NCBI GenBank assembly: GCA_002403995.1
Contig: DHIV01000005.1
Span: 25,283 to 45,391 of the forward strand
Direction: 5' to 3'
Source: Gallionella sp. UBA4737
GTDB lineage: Bacteria > Pseudomonadota > Gammaproteobacteria > Burkholderiales > Gallionellaceae
DNA: 20,109 nt
The stretch's first letter is position 1; each line of letters starts with the position of its first letter. Shown in pieces: positions 14,117 to 20,109 of this stretch. The translations under genes were made by a program, and so were the position numbers. The notes beneath the pieces were generated by a model. It ran no database searches. It was not told where the DNA came from and saw only the letters and a program-made list of their open reading frames with translations.

Positions 14117-14400
14117 TTACCGGCGGCCTCCTTCGTATTGTGTCCAGCTTGCGGCGGTACGATGGAATGCAGTGGGAATGCAAATTATACGGGGGTTGAA
14201 TTTTGGAGGCCGGTTATAAATATCGATCCGGCCACTTTGTTCAGGTGATTCATTTGACGAATATGGTTTTGCCGATGTCACACAAACCAATTTCACAAAA
14301 CTGTCACGGAACAAAATCCGGGCCAACCGGTCCAACTCTTCGGAATCAAGTATAAACACGAGATTCAATTCATCTTAGCGATTATAGAAGGAACATCAAT
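14117..14400. other. Intergenic stretch with GGCCGG/CCGGCC inverted repeat
   Basis: No gene is seen in these 284 bases. GGCCGG (14208-14213) and CCGGCC (14228-14233) flank a 14-nt AT-rich loop and could terminate the acidic-protein transcript, although no T-run follows. TTGACG at 14254-14259 resembles a -35 box without a good -10 at 17 nt. A TATAAA at about 14351 precedes the next small gene. Confidence 0.35.
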
Positions 14401-14517
14401 ATGAGCGAAAAATCCACCAGTAATGCCTTTTCTGAAGATGTAAAGTTTAACGCTGCGCTCGGCTGGTTTGCAGCTTTGTCAGTGTCGATCGCAGCATTGG
14501 CGAGTTTTGCTTCTTAA
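14401..14517 (+). CDS. Small single-membrane-span protein (38 aa)
   Basis: ATG at 14401 is preceded by AGAAGGA about 8 nt upstream and opens 38 codons to TAA at 14515-14517. A polar N-terminus (MSEKSTSNAFSEDVKFN) leads into one hydrophobic helix (AALGWFAALSVSIAALASFA). Its position between an upstream TATAAA-like box and a strong downstream hairpin makes it a self-contained gene. I recognise no family. Small single-span proteins often stabilise larger membrane complexes, but no partner can be named here. Confidence 0.7.
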   Translation: MSEKSTSNAFSEDVKFNAALGWFAALSVSIAALASFAS

Positions 14518-14543
14518 GGGCATCAAGCAATAAAGAGCAGTAT

Positions 14544-14570
14544 ACAGAGGGCGGTAAATCCGCCCTCTGT
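14544..14570. terminator. Hairpin between convergent small membrane-protein genes
   Basis: ACAGAGGGCGG (14544-14554) and CCGCCCTCTGT (14560-14570) form a perfect 11-bp stem with a 5-nt loop TAAAT. Neither side has a long T-run, but its position between convergent genes suits a shared bidirectional terminator. Confidence 0.7.
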
Positions 14571-14734
14571 CATTTGACTTTGTGTTCCAGTGCAATACCG
14601 AACAGTTCCAGGGCAACGCCCAGAATAAGCAACAGTGCGCCGGGCCAGGCTTCTGGGGTGAGGATCATCAGCGCAGCGCCCAGTACCACCATGATCACTG
14701 CACTGACACGCCGGATACGTGGATTCATTATCAT
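14570..14734 (-). CDS. Small two-span membrane protein (54 aa)
   Basis: From the ATG at 14734 (or 14728) the product has a basic start (MNPRIRRV) and two hydrophobic stretches: SAVIMVVLGAALMILT and GALLLILGVALELFGIAL, joined by PEAWP. It ends EHKVK. By the positive-inside rule both ends probably face the cytoplasm. AGGGGG precedes the two near-adjacent ATGs, whereas a longer frame from 14800 has no ribosome-binding site and adds unlikely residues. The function is unknown. Confidence 0.65.
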   Translation of the reverse strand: MIMNPRIRRVSAVIMVVLGAALMILTPEAWPGALLLILGVALELFGIALEHKVK

Positions 14735-14829
14735 ATGGCCCCCTGTAATTCCTAGGTTTGAAAGTAAAGTATAGTTTAAATAATGACTTTCAGTCGACAT
14801 GATTTTCGGTCACCCCTGCAAGGTCACTA

Positions 14830-15117
14830 GTGATTAAATCGATGGCGGAGATCATAATCAAAAAATTAAAGCATGAAGCAGAATTATTTAAAGAGGCATT
14901 ACTCGCAGGCGTGAAGTATGCTGAAGGACGTGGCGTAGTCGAGTTTGAGCCGACCGATTCGGCAAGCGAGAAGCTTTTATACATTTACAGGCTTCTGGTC
15001 CATGATAAAGTTATTCAACCATTGCCTGAAGATCAGGTCGCTGAAAAAACCTTGCGCCACAAACTTGCCATCTGGTACTCAAAACAACTGCCCACAGATC
15101 ATCCCCTCTTAAAATAA
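14830..15117 (+). CDS. Conserved-looking hypothetical protein (95 aa)
   Basis: A GTG at 14830 has AAGGT 5 nt upstream; an ATG at 14842 is the alternative and would give a 91-aa protein beginning MAEIIIKKLKHEAEL. The sequence is mixed helical and soluble (KYAEGRGVVEFEPTDSASEK, then LLYIYRLLVHDKVIQPLPED), with no signal, membrane or metal motif. Normal amino-acid composition and position just upstream of hslR in the same direction support a real gene. I recognise no family. Confidence 0.65.
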   Translation: MIKSMAEIIIKKLKHEAELFKEALLAGVKYAEGRGVVEFEPTDSASEKLLYIYRLLVHDKVIQPLPEDQVAEKTLRHKLAIWYSKQLPTDHPLLK

Positions 15118-15191
15118 GCAGGCCGGTCGGTTTGATCCTGTCTCATTGATCGTATGAACATCATCTTGACATTCAAGTTTAATATATTGAG

Positions 15192-15587
15192 ATGAGTACA
15201 GACGACAATAAAGAAAAATTCCGCATCGACAAGTGGCTTTGCGCTGCGCGCTTTTTCAAAACACGCTCCTTGGCAGCTGATGCGGTCGAGTGCGGTAAAG
15301 TGCATATCAATCAGGCGCGCGTCAAACCGGCCAAAGCGGTAGCGGTGGGAGATATGCTCACCATCAACATCGGGCAGAAACAATATGTAGTCGAGGTGCT
15401 GGCTCTTTCCAATAAGCGCGGCCCAGCTGCCGAGGCGCAGAAATTATATCGTGAGACCGATGCCAGCCGTCAGCGGCGGGAAGCCATTGCCACCCAGCTC
15501 AAGGCACAACCGCAACCTTTCTTTTTCAAGGGCAGGCCGACAAAGCGTGATCGGCGGGAGATTGAGAGGTTCAAGAAAGGAAAGTGA
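15192..15587 (+). CDS. hslR: Heat shock protein 15, S4-domain RNA-binding protein
   Basis: The 131-aa protein has an N-terminal S4 RNA-binding domain (about residues 9-70: FRIDKWLCAARFFKTRSLA, then CGKVHINQARVKPAKAVAVG). A basic tail follows (FFFKGRPTKRDRREIERFKKGK). Hsp15 binds stalled 50S subunits carrying peptidyl-tRNA and helps recycle them after heat shock; it is cytosolic. The tail motif GRPTKRDRR is typical of the family. The ATG at 15192 has only a weak TTGAG before it. It lies 74 nt after the preceding unknown gene. No sigma-32-type promoter was recognised upstream. Confidence 0.93.
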   Translation: MSTDDNKEKFRIDKWLCAARFFKTRSLAADAVECGKVHINQARVKPAKAVAVGDMLTINIGQKQYVVEVLALSNKRGPAAEAQKLYRETDASRQRREAIATQLKAQPQPFFFKGRPTKRDRREIERFKKGK

Positions 15588-15669
15588 TGTCTGCCCGGAC
15601 TCACATCAAGTATTCAGAATCAGAGTTTCAAGGCATCAGGCAACCACGTATCGTTGTGTTTGCTCGATA

Positions 15670-16668
15670 TCATTTTGACTCATCAAATAGCATTTCCAGG
15701 CGCATGCTAAGAGTAGGGCTGGATCGAAAATTTTCTGTTTTTGGGAAATGCAGTTGCGGGCTGAATTCAAAGAACATCCAATCCCGATGCAATCGGTAAC
15801 GATAAAGCATCGATAAAATATATTCCGTCAACTCATATTGGGGGTTGCTGACCCCGACCGCGCTCGCCTGATACAGCAGGGCGGTGCGCTCGCTCACAGT
15901 GCGGTAGACCGATAGGTCCTGACGCAAATCGAAGTTCTGCTTGTCGTTGAGCCATGTGGCAGTACTGGTGGCACGGAACAGAACCGGGCCGCTTAAAAAA
16001 CGCTCCAGGTCAAGCTGGGTAGTTTCGCCCACACCTATGGTATTAAACCAATATACAGACTCCGCTGTTTTCATGCGCCATACATCACCCAGCGGAACCG
16101 AATAGCTTCCCCTTGCGCGTACGAAAGGACTTACCGGGAGTGGAAATTTTAGCCCCCAATCAATACTAAAGTGCCAAGCCTCTTCCAATTCTTTCACGTA
16201 GCGAGCAGCCAGGGCATAACTACCCGGCCTGGTGATTTCATTATTAAGCAAGGTTGAGCCTTGTGTTGGCTCAGGGGTTATATTTTTCTCAGGGTCTGTT
16301 TCCAGCAACAGATGTAATCGCCCCTCGGTTGCAGGCAATCTCAAGTTTACCCTGGCTGCCAGATTGAACTTGCGATCACCGCCATATCCGGTTACCCGGC
16401 TGAGATCAAGCTGAACCACACTTTGATTACTCTCCTGGTAATGACGATCACCACCAAAGAAACGATCGATATCGTTAGCGAAGCTGGTTATCTGCCCAGA
16501 CAAATAATTGCGCGGGGCGTCTATGGCATCCAAGACATCACTTTGCTGTGTCTGAGGTGCAGGTTGTTCTGTGCCAAGCAGCTTCAAGGGAAAAAGAAGA
16601 GTAATACCCATCAGCAGGCCCGACAAAAGCCTGCAAAGCCTGATAGATTTACGCTCTATGGAAGACAT
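15670..16668 (-). CDS. Probable outer-membrane or periplasmic protein of unknown function (332 aa)
   Basis: A signal-like N-terminus (basic start, then LLSGLLMGITLLFPLKLLG, about residues 14-32) precedes a linker and about 260 residues of alternating hydrophobic and polar strands. Examples are VVQLDLSRVTGYGGDRKFNL, SFVRARGSYSVPLG-type segments, and a closing run of aromatic residues, FFEFSPQLHFP. This pattern suggests a beta-barrel or beta-rich outer-membrane protein. It ends LFDESK rather than Phe, so it is not a classical porin tail. No ribosome-binding site is seen before 16668. It converges with hslR. I recognise no family; the barrel reading is inference. Confidence 0.65.
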   Translation of the reverse strand: MSSIERKSIRLCRLLSGLLMGITLLFPLKLLGTEQPAPQTQQSDVLDAIDAPRNYLSGQITSFANDIDRFFGGDRHYQESNQSVVQLDLSRVTGYGGDRKFNLAARVNLRLPATEGRLHLLLETDPEKNITPEPTQGSTLLNNEITRPGSYALAARYVKELEEAWHFSIDWGLKFPLPVSPFVRARGSYSVPLGDVWRMKTAESVYWFNTIGVGETTQLDLERFLSGPVLFRATSTATWLNDKQNFDLRQDLSVYRTVSERTALLYQASAVGVSNPQYELTEYILSMLYRYRLHRDWMFFEFSPQLHFPKTENFRSSPTLSMRLEMLFDESK

Positions 16669-16957
16669 TTCAGGCAGATATTACACAATGTAATCGCGTA
16701 AGCGGAGTTTGACGTGTCGCCGGAGCATCGGCTAATGGCCGACCCGCCATAGCCATGCGACATTTTGTCGTAACATAAACGTTCAATCGGGCCGTGAGAA
16801 ATCTGGAATTAACTTCAAAATTATTGTTTTCCATCGGTTGGCATCAGCGTCTGGCGGGCATACCGAATCTCTATGGTTATTTTGGACAGTTTGTACGACA
16901 ATTCAAGCTGCGGCGCATTCCTGTCGCCAAGCAAATCAAACTGATTAGGAGAAGATC
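16669..16957. other. Intergenic stretch upstream of a membrane peptide
   Basis: No gene is supported in these 289 bases; the GTG-started frame from 16794 overlaps the small gene that follows and has no ribosome-binding site. A short dyad CGACA-ttt-TGTCG lies at 16758-16770. The region would carry the divergent promoters for the minus-strand outer-membrane-like gene and the 28-aa peptide. Confidence 0.4.
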
Positions 16958-17044
16958 ATGGACATATTGCAAAAGATAATTATTTTCGCCGCTGTAACCC
17001 TGGTTGTTGGTGGCTTGGGCTGGTTTATCTTTTTAGCTCATTGA
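16958..17044 (+). CDS. 28-aa single-span membrane peptide
   Basis: ATG at 16958 follows AGGAGAAG by about 4 nt, a strong ribosome-binding site. The peptide begins MDILQKIIIFAAVTLVVGG and ends GWFIFLAH: one hydrophobic helix with almost no soluble part. Its size resembles accessory subunits of respiratory oxidases (CydX or CcoM class), but there is no recognisable motif and no oxidase gene in the window, so function is open. Confidence 0.65.
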   Translation: MDILQKIIIFAAVTLVVGGLGWFIFLAH

Positions 17045-17228
17045 TTTGCCGCTACCGGCAGGCAAAAGGCCAGCGGCGGATGATTGTCATTGAAGCGAAT
17101 CGAAGTTGCATCGTGGGCAGCATGCCCAAGAGATGCCCGTTCGAGTTTTGCTCGAAGAGTCATCGGCGTAACAGCATAGATGCACGCTCAAATGGGGTAC
17201 ATACGCTCATTGAATAATTCCGGCTGGG

Positions 17229-17891
17229 ATGGATATGAAAAAAGATTTTTGGCTGGAACGTTGGGAGCGTGAAGAAATAGGCTTTCACCAGAACGAGGTT
17301 AATCCTCATTTGTGTGAAATCTGGCCGGAATTAAATCTTGCCCGCGGCAGCTCAGTTTTCGTGCCGCTGTGTGGCAAAAGCGAGGACATGCTATGGCTGC
17401 GTGAGCAGGGACTCCAGGTCCTGGGAGTGGAACTGAGCGCCATCGCGGTGCAAGCGTTCTTCAAGGAAAACGGATATATCCCGCAGCACATCAGCGATGG
17501 AAAATTTGACCGTTGCGAAGCGGATAGTATCCGCATACTGTGCGGCGATTTTTTCGATTTGAGCAGGGACGACATGGCGAAAGTGAGCGCGGTGTATGAC
17601 CGCGCATCACTGATCGCGTTGCCGCCAGAGATGCGCGTACGCTATGTCCGCCACCTGGTGAGCATCCTGCCGCCCGCAATACAGATCCTGCTCATCACTG
17701 TGGATTATCCCCAACCTGAAATGCAGGGCCCGCCGTTTTCGGTATCCTCGGGCGAAGTGGAAGCGCTCTACCGCGACTACGCCGAGGTGCGCTTGTTGAC
17801 GCAAATTGAAGTGCTGGCGAAAAACCCGCGCTTCCAGCAACGCGGCTTGAGCCGCTTGCGGGAAAGCATCTTCCAGCTGACGCTGCGCTAG
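17229..17891 (+). CDS. tpm: Thiopurine S-methyltransferase
   Basis: The 220-aa cytosolic protein begins DFWLERWEREEIGFHQNEVN, the family's N-terminal signature, followed by the SAM-binding motif FVPLCGKSEDMLWL (residues 44-57) and VLGVELSAIAVQAFF. Asp in VYDRASLIALPPEMR and PPFSVSSGEVEALY near the end are also typical. TPMT transfers a methyl group from SAM to aromatic thiols. Bacterial members also methylate selenium and tellurium oxyanions, giving resistance. Starts at 17229 and 17235 are both possible; the second gives MKKDFW. It is convergent with the phytochelatin synthase gene 71 nt away, and both touch thiol or metalloid chemistry. Confidence 0.93.
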   Translation: MDMKKDFWLERWEREEIGFHQNEVNPHLCEIWPELNLARGSSVFVPLCGKSEDMLWLREQGLQVLGVELSAIAVQAFFKENGYIPQHISDGKFDRCEADSIRILCGDFFDLSRDDMAKVSAVYDRASLIALPPEMRVRYVRHLVSILPPAIQILLITVDYPQPEMQGPPFSVSSGEVEALYRDYAEVRLLTQIEVLAKNPRFQQRGLSRLRESIFQLTLR

Positions 17892-17962
17892 TTCGAGTCA
17901 GGTTGTTCGCGGACACAATGAACACGGGAAAATTAATAGGGCTTCGCCGCTTCATGTTCCGT

Positions 17963-18661
17963 TCATTTTGAAACGATAACCAGTCCACGGGCTTTATTGC
18001 TGGTAGTGTCTATGGTGGCAATCGCCTGCCGCAGGGTGCTGATATTGACCCATGCCGGAGGGTATTTATACTTTGCCACATCGAGGATCAAAACACGGTC
18101 TGATTGTGCATCGAAAGCCGCCAATACTGACCAATGCCCGCCCCCTACCTGTCCGAGGTTTGCACGTAAATAATTCGCCAGCACAAACTGGCCATCGTCC
18201 AACAGCGCTTTTTGCAGCAAGGTACGCAGGCTTTCATCGTTCAGGGTATCTCCAGCGATGGATTCAGCCCGGACACCTTGGGCAACCAATGTTTCTGCCA
18301 TCTGTTCCCGTGTCATGCCCATCTGCAGCACGGTCTGCGGACTGATGATTTTTACCACATCAGAGGTGAAATAATTGCTCTGGGTAAAGTAGGCGTAGGG
18401 GGCATATGCAGGGTCGACAGGTTTCTTTATCGGCATGGCGTTAAGCACGGTTATGGCGCTGGCTACGGAACAATATGACTGGGTGCTCTGCACTGCGAAC
18501 GTCGGGATCAATTGCCAGTAATCCGCATCGGCCGGGATGCGGGCCCGCATTGCCTTGCCTGCCACCGAGTCCCAATAAATAACGGCAGGTTCTGCCGCTG
18601 TCACCCCAAATGCAGCGGGCACCAGGCAATACAGGATTATTGCGAGCACAACATTCTTCAT
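17963..18661 (-). CDS. Exported half-size phytochelatin synthase-like cysteine peptidase
   Basis: The precursor is 232 aa: a signal peptide (about residues 1-22, ending TAA) and one catalytic domain of the papain-like phytochelatin synthase fold. The triad is C64 (TQSYCSVASAITVLNA), H176 (GGGHWSVLAAFD) and D194 (VLILDVAKYKYPP). Spacing of the last two, 18 residues, equals that of the characterised cyanobacterial enzyme (H183, D201). The C-terminal domain of eukaryotic enzymes is absent. Bacterial half-size forms mainly cleave glycine from glutathione and make little phytochelatin. A signal peptide would put the activity in the periplasm. The ATG at 18661 has a weak GGAAAG upstream. Convergent with tpm. 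Confidence 0.92.
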   Translation of the reverse strand: MKNVVLAIILYCLVPAAFGVTAAEPAVIYWDSVAGKAMRARIPADADYWQLIPTFAVQSTQSYCSVASAITVLNAMPIKKPVDPAYAPYAYFTQSNYFTSDVVKIISPQTVLQMGMTREQMAETLVAQGVRAESIAGDTLNDESLRTLLQKALLDDGQFVLANYLRANLGQVGGGHWSVLAAFDAQSDRVLILDVAKYKYPPAWVNISTLRQAIATIDTTSNKARGLVIVSK

Positions 18662-18840
18662 GGGTATTCTTTCCGGTTGTTTGTGCGCTTAATCATAGCG
18701 GCAAGATCCTCAACGTACAATCAGGCGAAACAAATAAATCGAACCAGGTAATTCGAGGACCTCATGATTTCTGGAATTAAAATCGATAAGGCAGATACGC
18801 GCAACTGGTACTCGAATCGTGCCCGGGTCAGATGTGGTAG

Positions 18841-18975
18841 CATAAAATCCATGCCTCACTGGCCAATGAACTTTCACCGCACTATGCCATTTATGAAGCG
18901 CAGCCTGACAAGGGTGCCGCTGTCTGTTGCACCGTGTGGCGTCACAACAGCAGCAAACTGCAGGAGGGCAGTGGG
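18841..18975 (+). pseudogene. Possible relic of the lost sensor part of the GGDEF gene
   Basis: In the frame of the GGDEF protein, the 45 codons upstream of its start read without interruption back to a TAG at 18838-18840 and look protein-like (NELSPHYAIYEAQPDKGAAV). No usable start codon lies in this stretch, and further upstream in the same frame are more stops. It may be the last part of a periplasmic sensor domain broken by a stop, or chance. Confidence 0.35.
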
Positions 18976-20109
18976 GTGGTAATGTTCTCTTGCCTGCTGA
19001 TTGCCAGCATAACTATCCTCGTCTTGTATATCATTAGCATCAAGCGCCGGCTGGCCCGCGACATCACCGAACGCAAACAGTCCGAGCAACGCGAACAAAC
19101 CCGCAACCATGTGCTGGAGTTGCTGGCCCGTGGCGCTTCGCTCGCTGCGATACTGGAAGCCATCGTGCGCGGCGTGGAGCAGGAGCAGCCAGATATGCTG
19201 TGCAGCATCATGCTGCTCGACAGTGGGGGAGAACGCCTGCTGAACGGCGCGGCACCCAGCCTGCCCGATTTTTACAACGATGCGATCGACGGGTTCGGGA
19301 TAGGCGTAGGCGCCGCTTCTTTTGGCACCGCCGCCTTTACCGGCCAGCGTGTCATCGTTGAAGATGTCAGTACCCATCCTTACTGGGCGCCCTATCGGGA
19401 ACTCACGGCCAGGGCCGGGCTGAGCGCGTGCTGGTCGGAACCCATCCGTTCGTTTTCGGGCAAAGTGCTCGGCACCTTCGCGATATATCATCATCTGGCG
19501 CACCGGCCGGCCGATGAAGAGATCCGACTGATCGAGCAAGCCGCCAATCTGGCAGAGATCGCGCTGGGCCGCAGCCATGCCGACCAGGCGCTCAAGGAGA
19601 GCGAAAAACTGCTCTCCGATATCCTTGAGAACGTCACCGCCTACATCTACATGAAGGGCATGCAGGGACACTACCTGTTTGCCAACCGCCTGTTGCGTGA
19701 GCGGTTCGCTGCGCCGATGGGAGAGATCGTGGGCTATGACGACAACAAGTTCTTCGACGCAGACACCGCTGCGACGATGCGCAAGGACGATCTGCGTGTA
19801 TTGCAGCATGGCGAGACGCTGAAAGCAGAGGAGACACTGTTCAACATGCTCACAAGGGAGACACAGGTTTTCATGACAGTCAAAATTCCACTGCGGCGCG
19901 AGGACGGCAGCATCTATGCCTTGTGCGGCATCTCCACCGACATTAGCGAGCGAAAGGAAATAGAGGAACACATGCAACACATGGCCCAATACGATGCCCT
20001 TACCCACCTGCCCAACCGCGCGCTATTCAACGATCGCCTGAAGCAGGCAATTGCTGCCGCGCAACGGAATAAAGCTCGTCTGGCACTGATGTTCATCGAC
20101 CTGGACAAG
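18976..20109 (+). CDS. Membrane-bound GAF-PAS-GGDEF signalling protein (partial, runs past the window)
   Basis: GTG at 18976 follows AGGAGGG (18962-18968) by 7 nt; an ATG at 18982 is the alternative. One transmembrane helix (LLIASITILVLYIISI) is followed by a short linker (DITERKQSEQ), a GAF domain (about residues 45-195), a PAS domain (about 210-325, ending LCGISTDISERKEIEE), and the first part of a GGDEF domain (YDALTHLPNRALFNDRL from residue 339, FIDLD at the edge). It should make or sense cyclic di-GMP; the GGDEF site itself and any EAL domain lie beyond the window. An ITERKQSE linker normally follows a PAS domain, yet here it follows the membrane helix directly, hinting that an N-terminal sensor was lost. 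Confidence 0.85.
   Translation, partial: MVMFSCLLIASITILVLYIISIKRRLARDITERKQSEQREQTRNHVLELLARGASLAAILEAIVRGVEQEQPDMLCSIMLLDSGGERLLNGAAPSLPDFYNDAIDGFGIGVGAASFGTAAFTGQRVIVEDVSTHPYWAPYRELTARAGLSACWSEPIRSFSGKVLGTFAIYHHLAHRPADEEIRLIEQAANLAEIALGRSHADQALKESEKLLSDILENVTAYIYMKGMQGHYLFANRLLRERFAAPMGEIVGYDDNKFFDADTAATMRKDDLRVLQHGETLKAEETLFNMLTRETQVFMTVKIPLRREDGSIYALCGISTDISERKEIEEHMQHMAQYDALTHLPNRALFNDRLKQAIAAAQRNKARLALMFIDLDK

Noticed and set aside
15584..15799. 71-codon plus-strand frame after hslR
   Set aside because: GTG start preceded by AAGGAAAG is tempting, but most of it is antisense to the 332-aa gene and the composition is not convincing.
16794..16979. 61-codon plus-strand frame overlapping the membrane peptide
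   Set aside because: No ribosome-binding site, and it overlaps the better-supported 28-aa peptide in another frame.
18790..18835. tRNA-like string (ACTCGAATCGTGCCCGGGTC) upstream of the GGDEF gene
   Set aside because: No cloverleaf arms could be paired around it.
18874..20007. Minus-strand open frame of 377 codons
   Set aside because: It lies antisense to the GAF-PAS-GGDEF gene, whose frame has clear domain motifs; the antisense product has no recognisable domain.

Overview
The window looks like a chromosomal segment of a betaproteobacterium, most likely an iron-oxidising Gallionellaceae-type organism (Sideroxydans/Gallionella relatives). The reasons are a housekeeping sspA-sspB-rpoH corner with betaproteobacterial-looking proteins, and two adjacent genes for Cyc2-like fused cytochrome-porins, the outer-membrane family linked to Fe(II) oxidation in neutrophilic iron oxidisers. 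Taxonomy and function are inferred from the sequence alone.

Layout. 1-1640: end of sspA, a long perfect hairpin, sspB, a bidirectional terminator, and rpoH on the minus strand. The rpoH promoter carries a near-consensus CIRCE operator, so HrcA probably controls sigma-32. 1700-4905: two paralogous Cyc2-like genes, each behind the same 32-bp promoter-like element, ending in a strong terminator. 4929-5440 (minus): a YajD-type HNH protein, a REP-like palindrome and a tiny basic protein. 5722-7518: a half-size ABC exporter. 7621-11272: a probable operon (promoter TTGAGG-17-TATACT) for a Sel1-repeat periplasmic protein, a monoheme cytochrome c and two paralogous, complete seven-bladed Reg_prop beta-propellers that lack any kinase domain, closed by a hairpin. 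11418-13311: a DsbA-like thiol oxidoreductase and, convergent, an Old Yellow Enzyme. 13312-15117: a region of small proteins (acidic, single-TM, two-TM, and a 95-aa unknown), one behind a possible sigma-54 promoter. 15192-18661: Hsp15 (hslR), an unknown probable outer-membrane protein (minus), a 28-aa membrane peptide, a thiopurine methyltransferase (tpm), and an exported half-size phytochelatin synthase (minus). 18976-end: a membrane GAF-PAS-GGDEF protein that runs off the window and appears to have lost its N-terminal sensor part.

How the genes may work together. The Cyc2-like pair would take electrons from extracellular Fe(II) through the outer membrane. The small cytochrome c further on is a possible periplasmic partner, but it lies in a separate operon and this link is speculative. 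The two propellers beside the cytochrome are the least explained part and the best candidate for an undescribed extracytoplasmic module. DsbA, OYE, TPMT and the phytochelatin synthase together suggest thiol, electrophile and metal(loid) handling, but they are not one operon. I saw no CRISPR array, insertion sequence, tRNA or rRNA.
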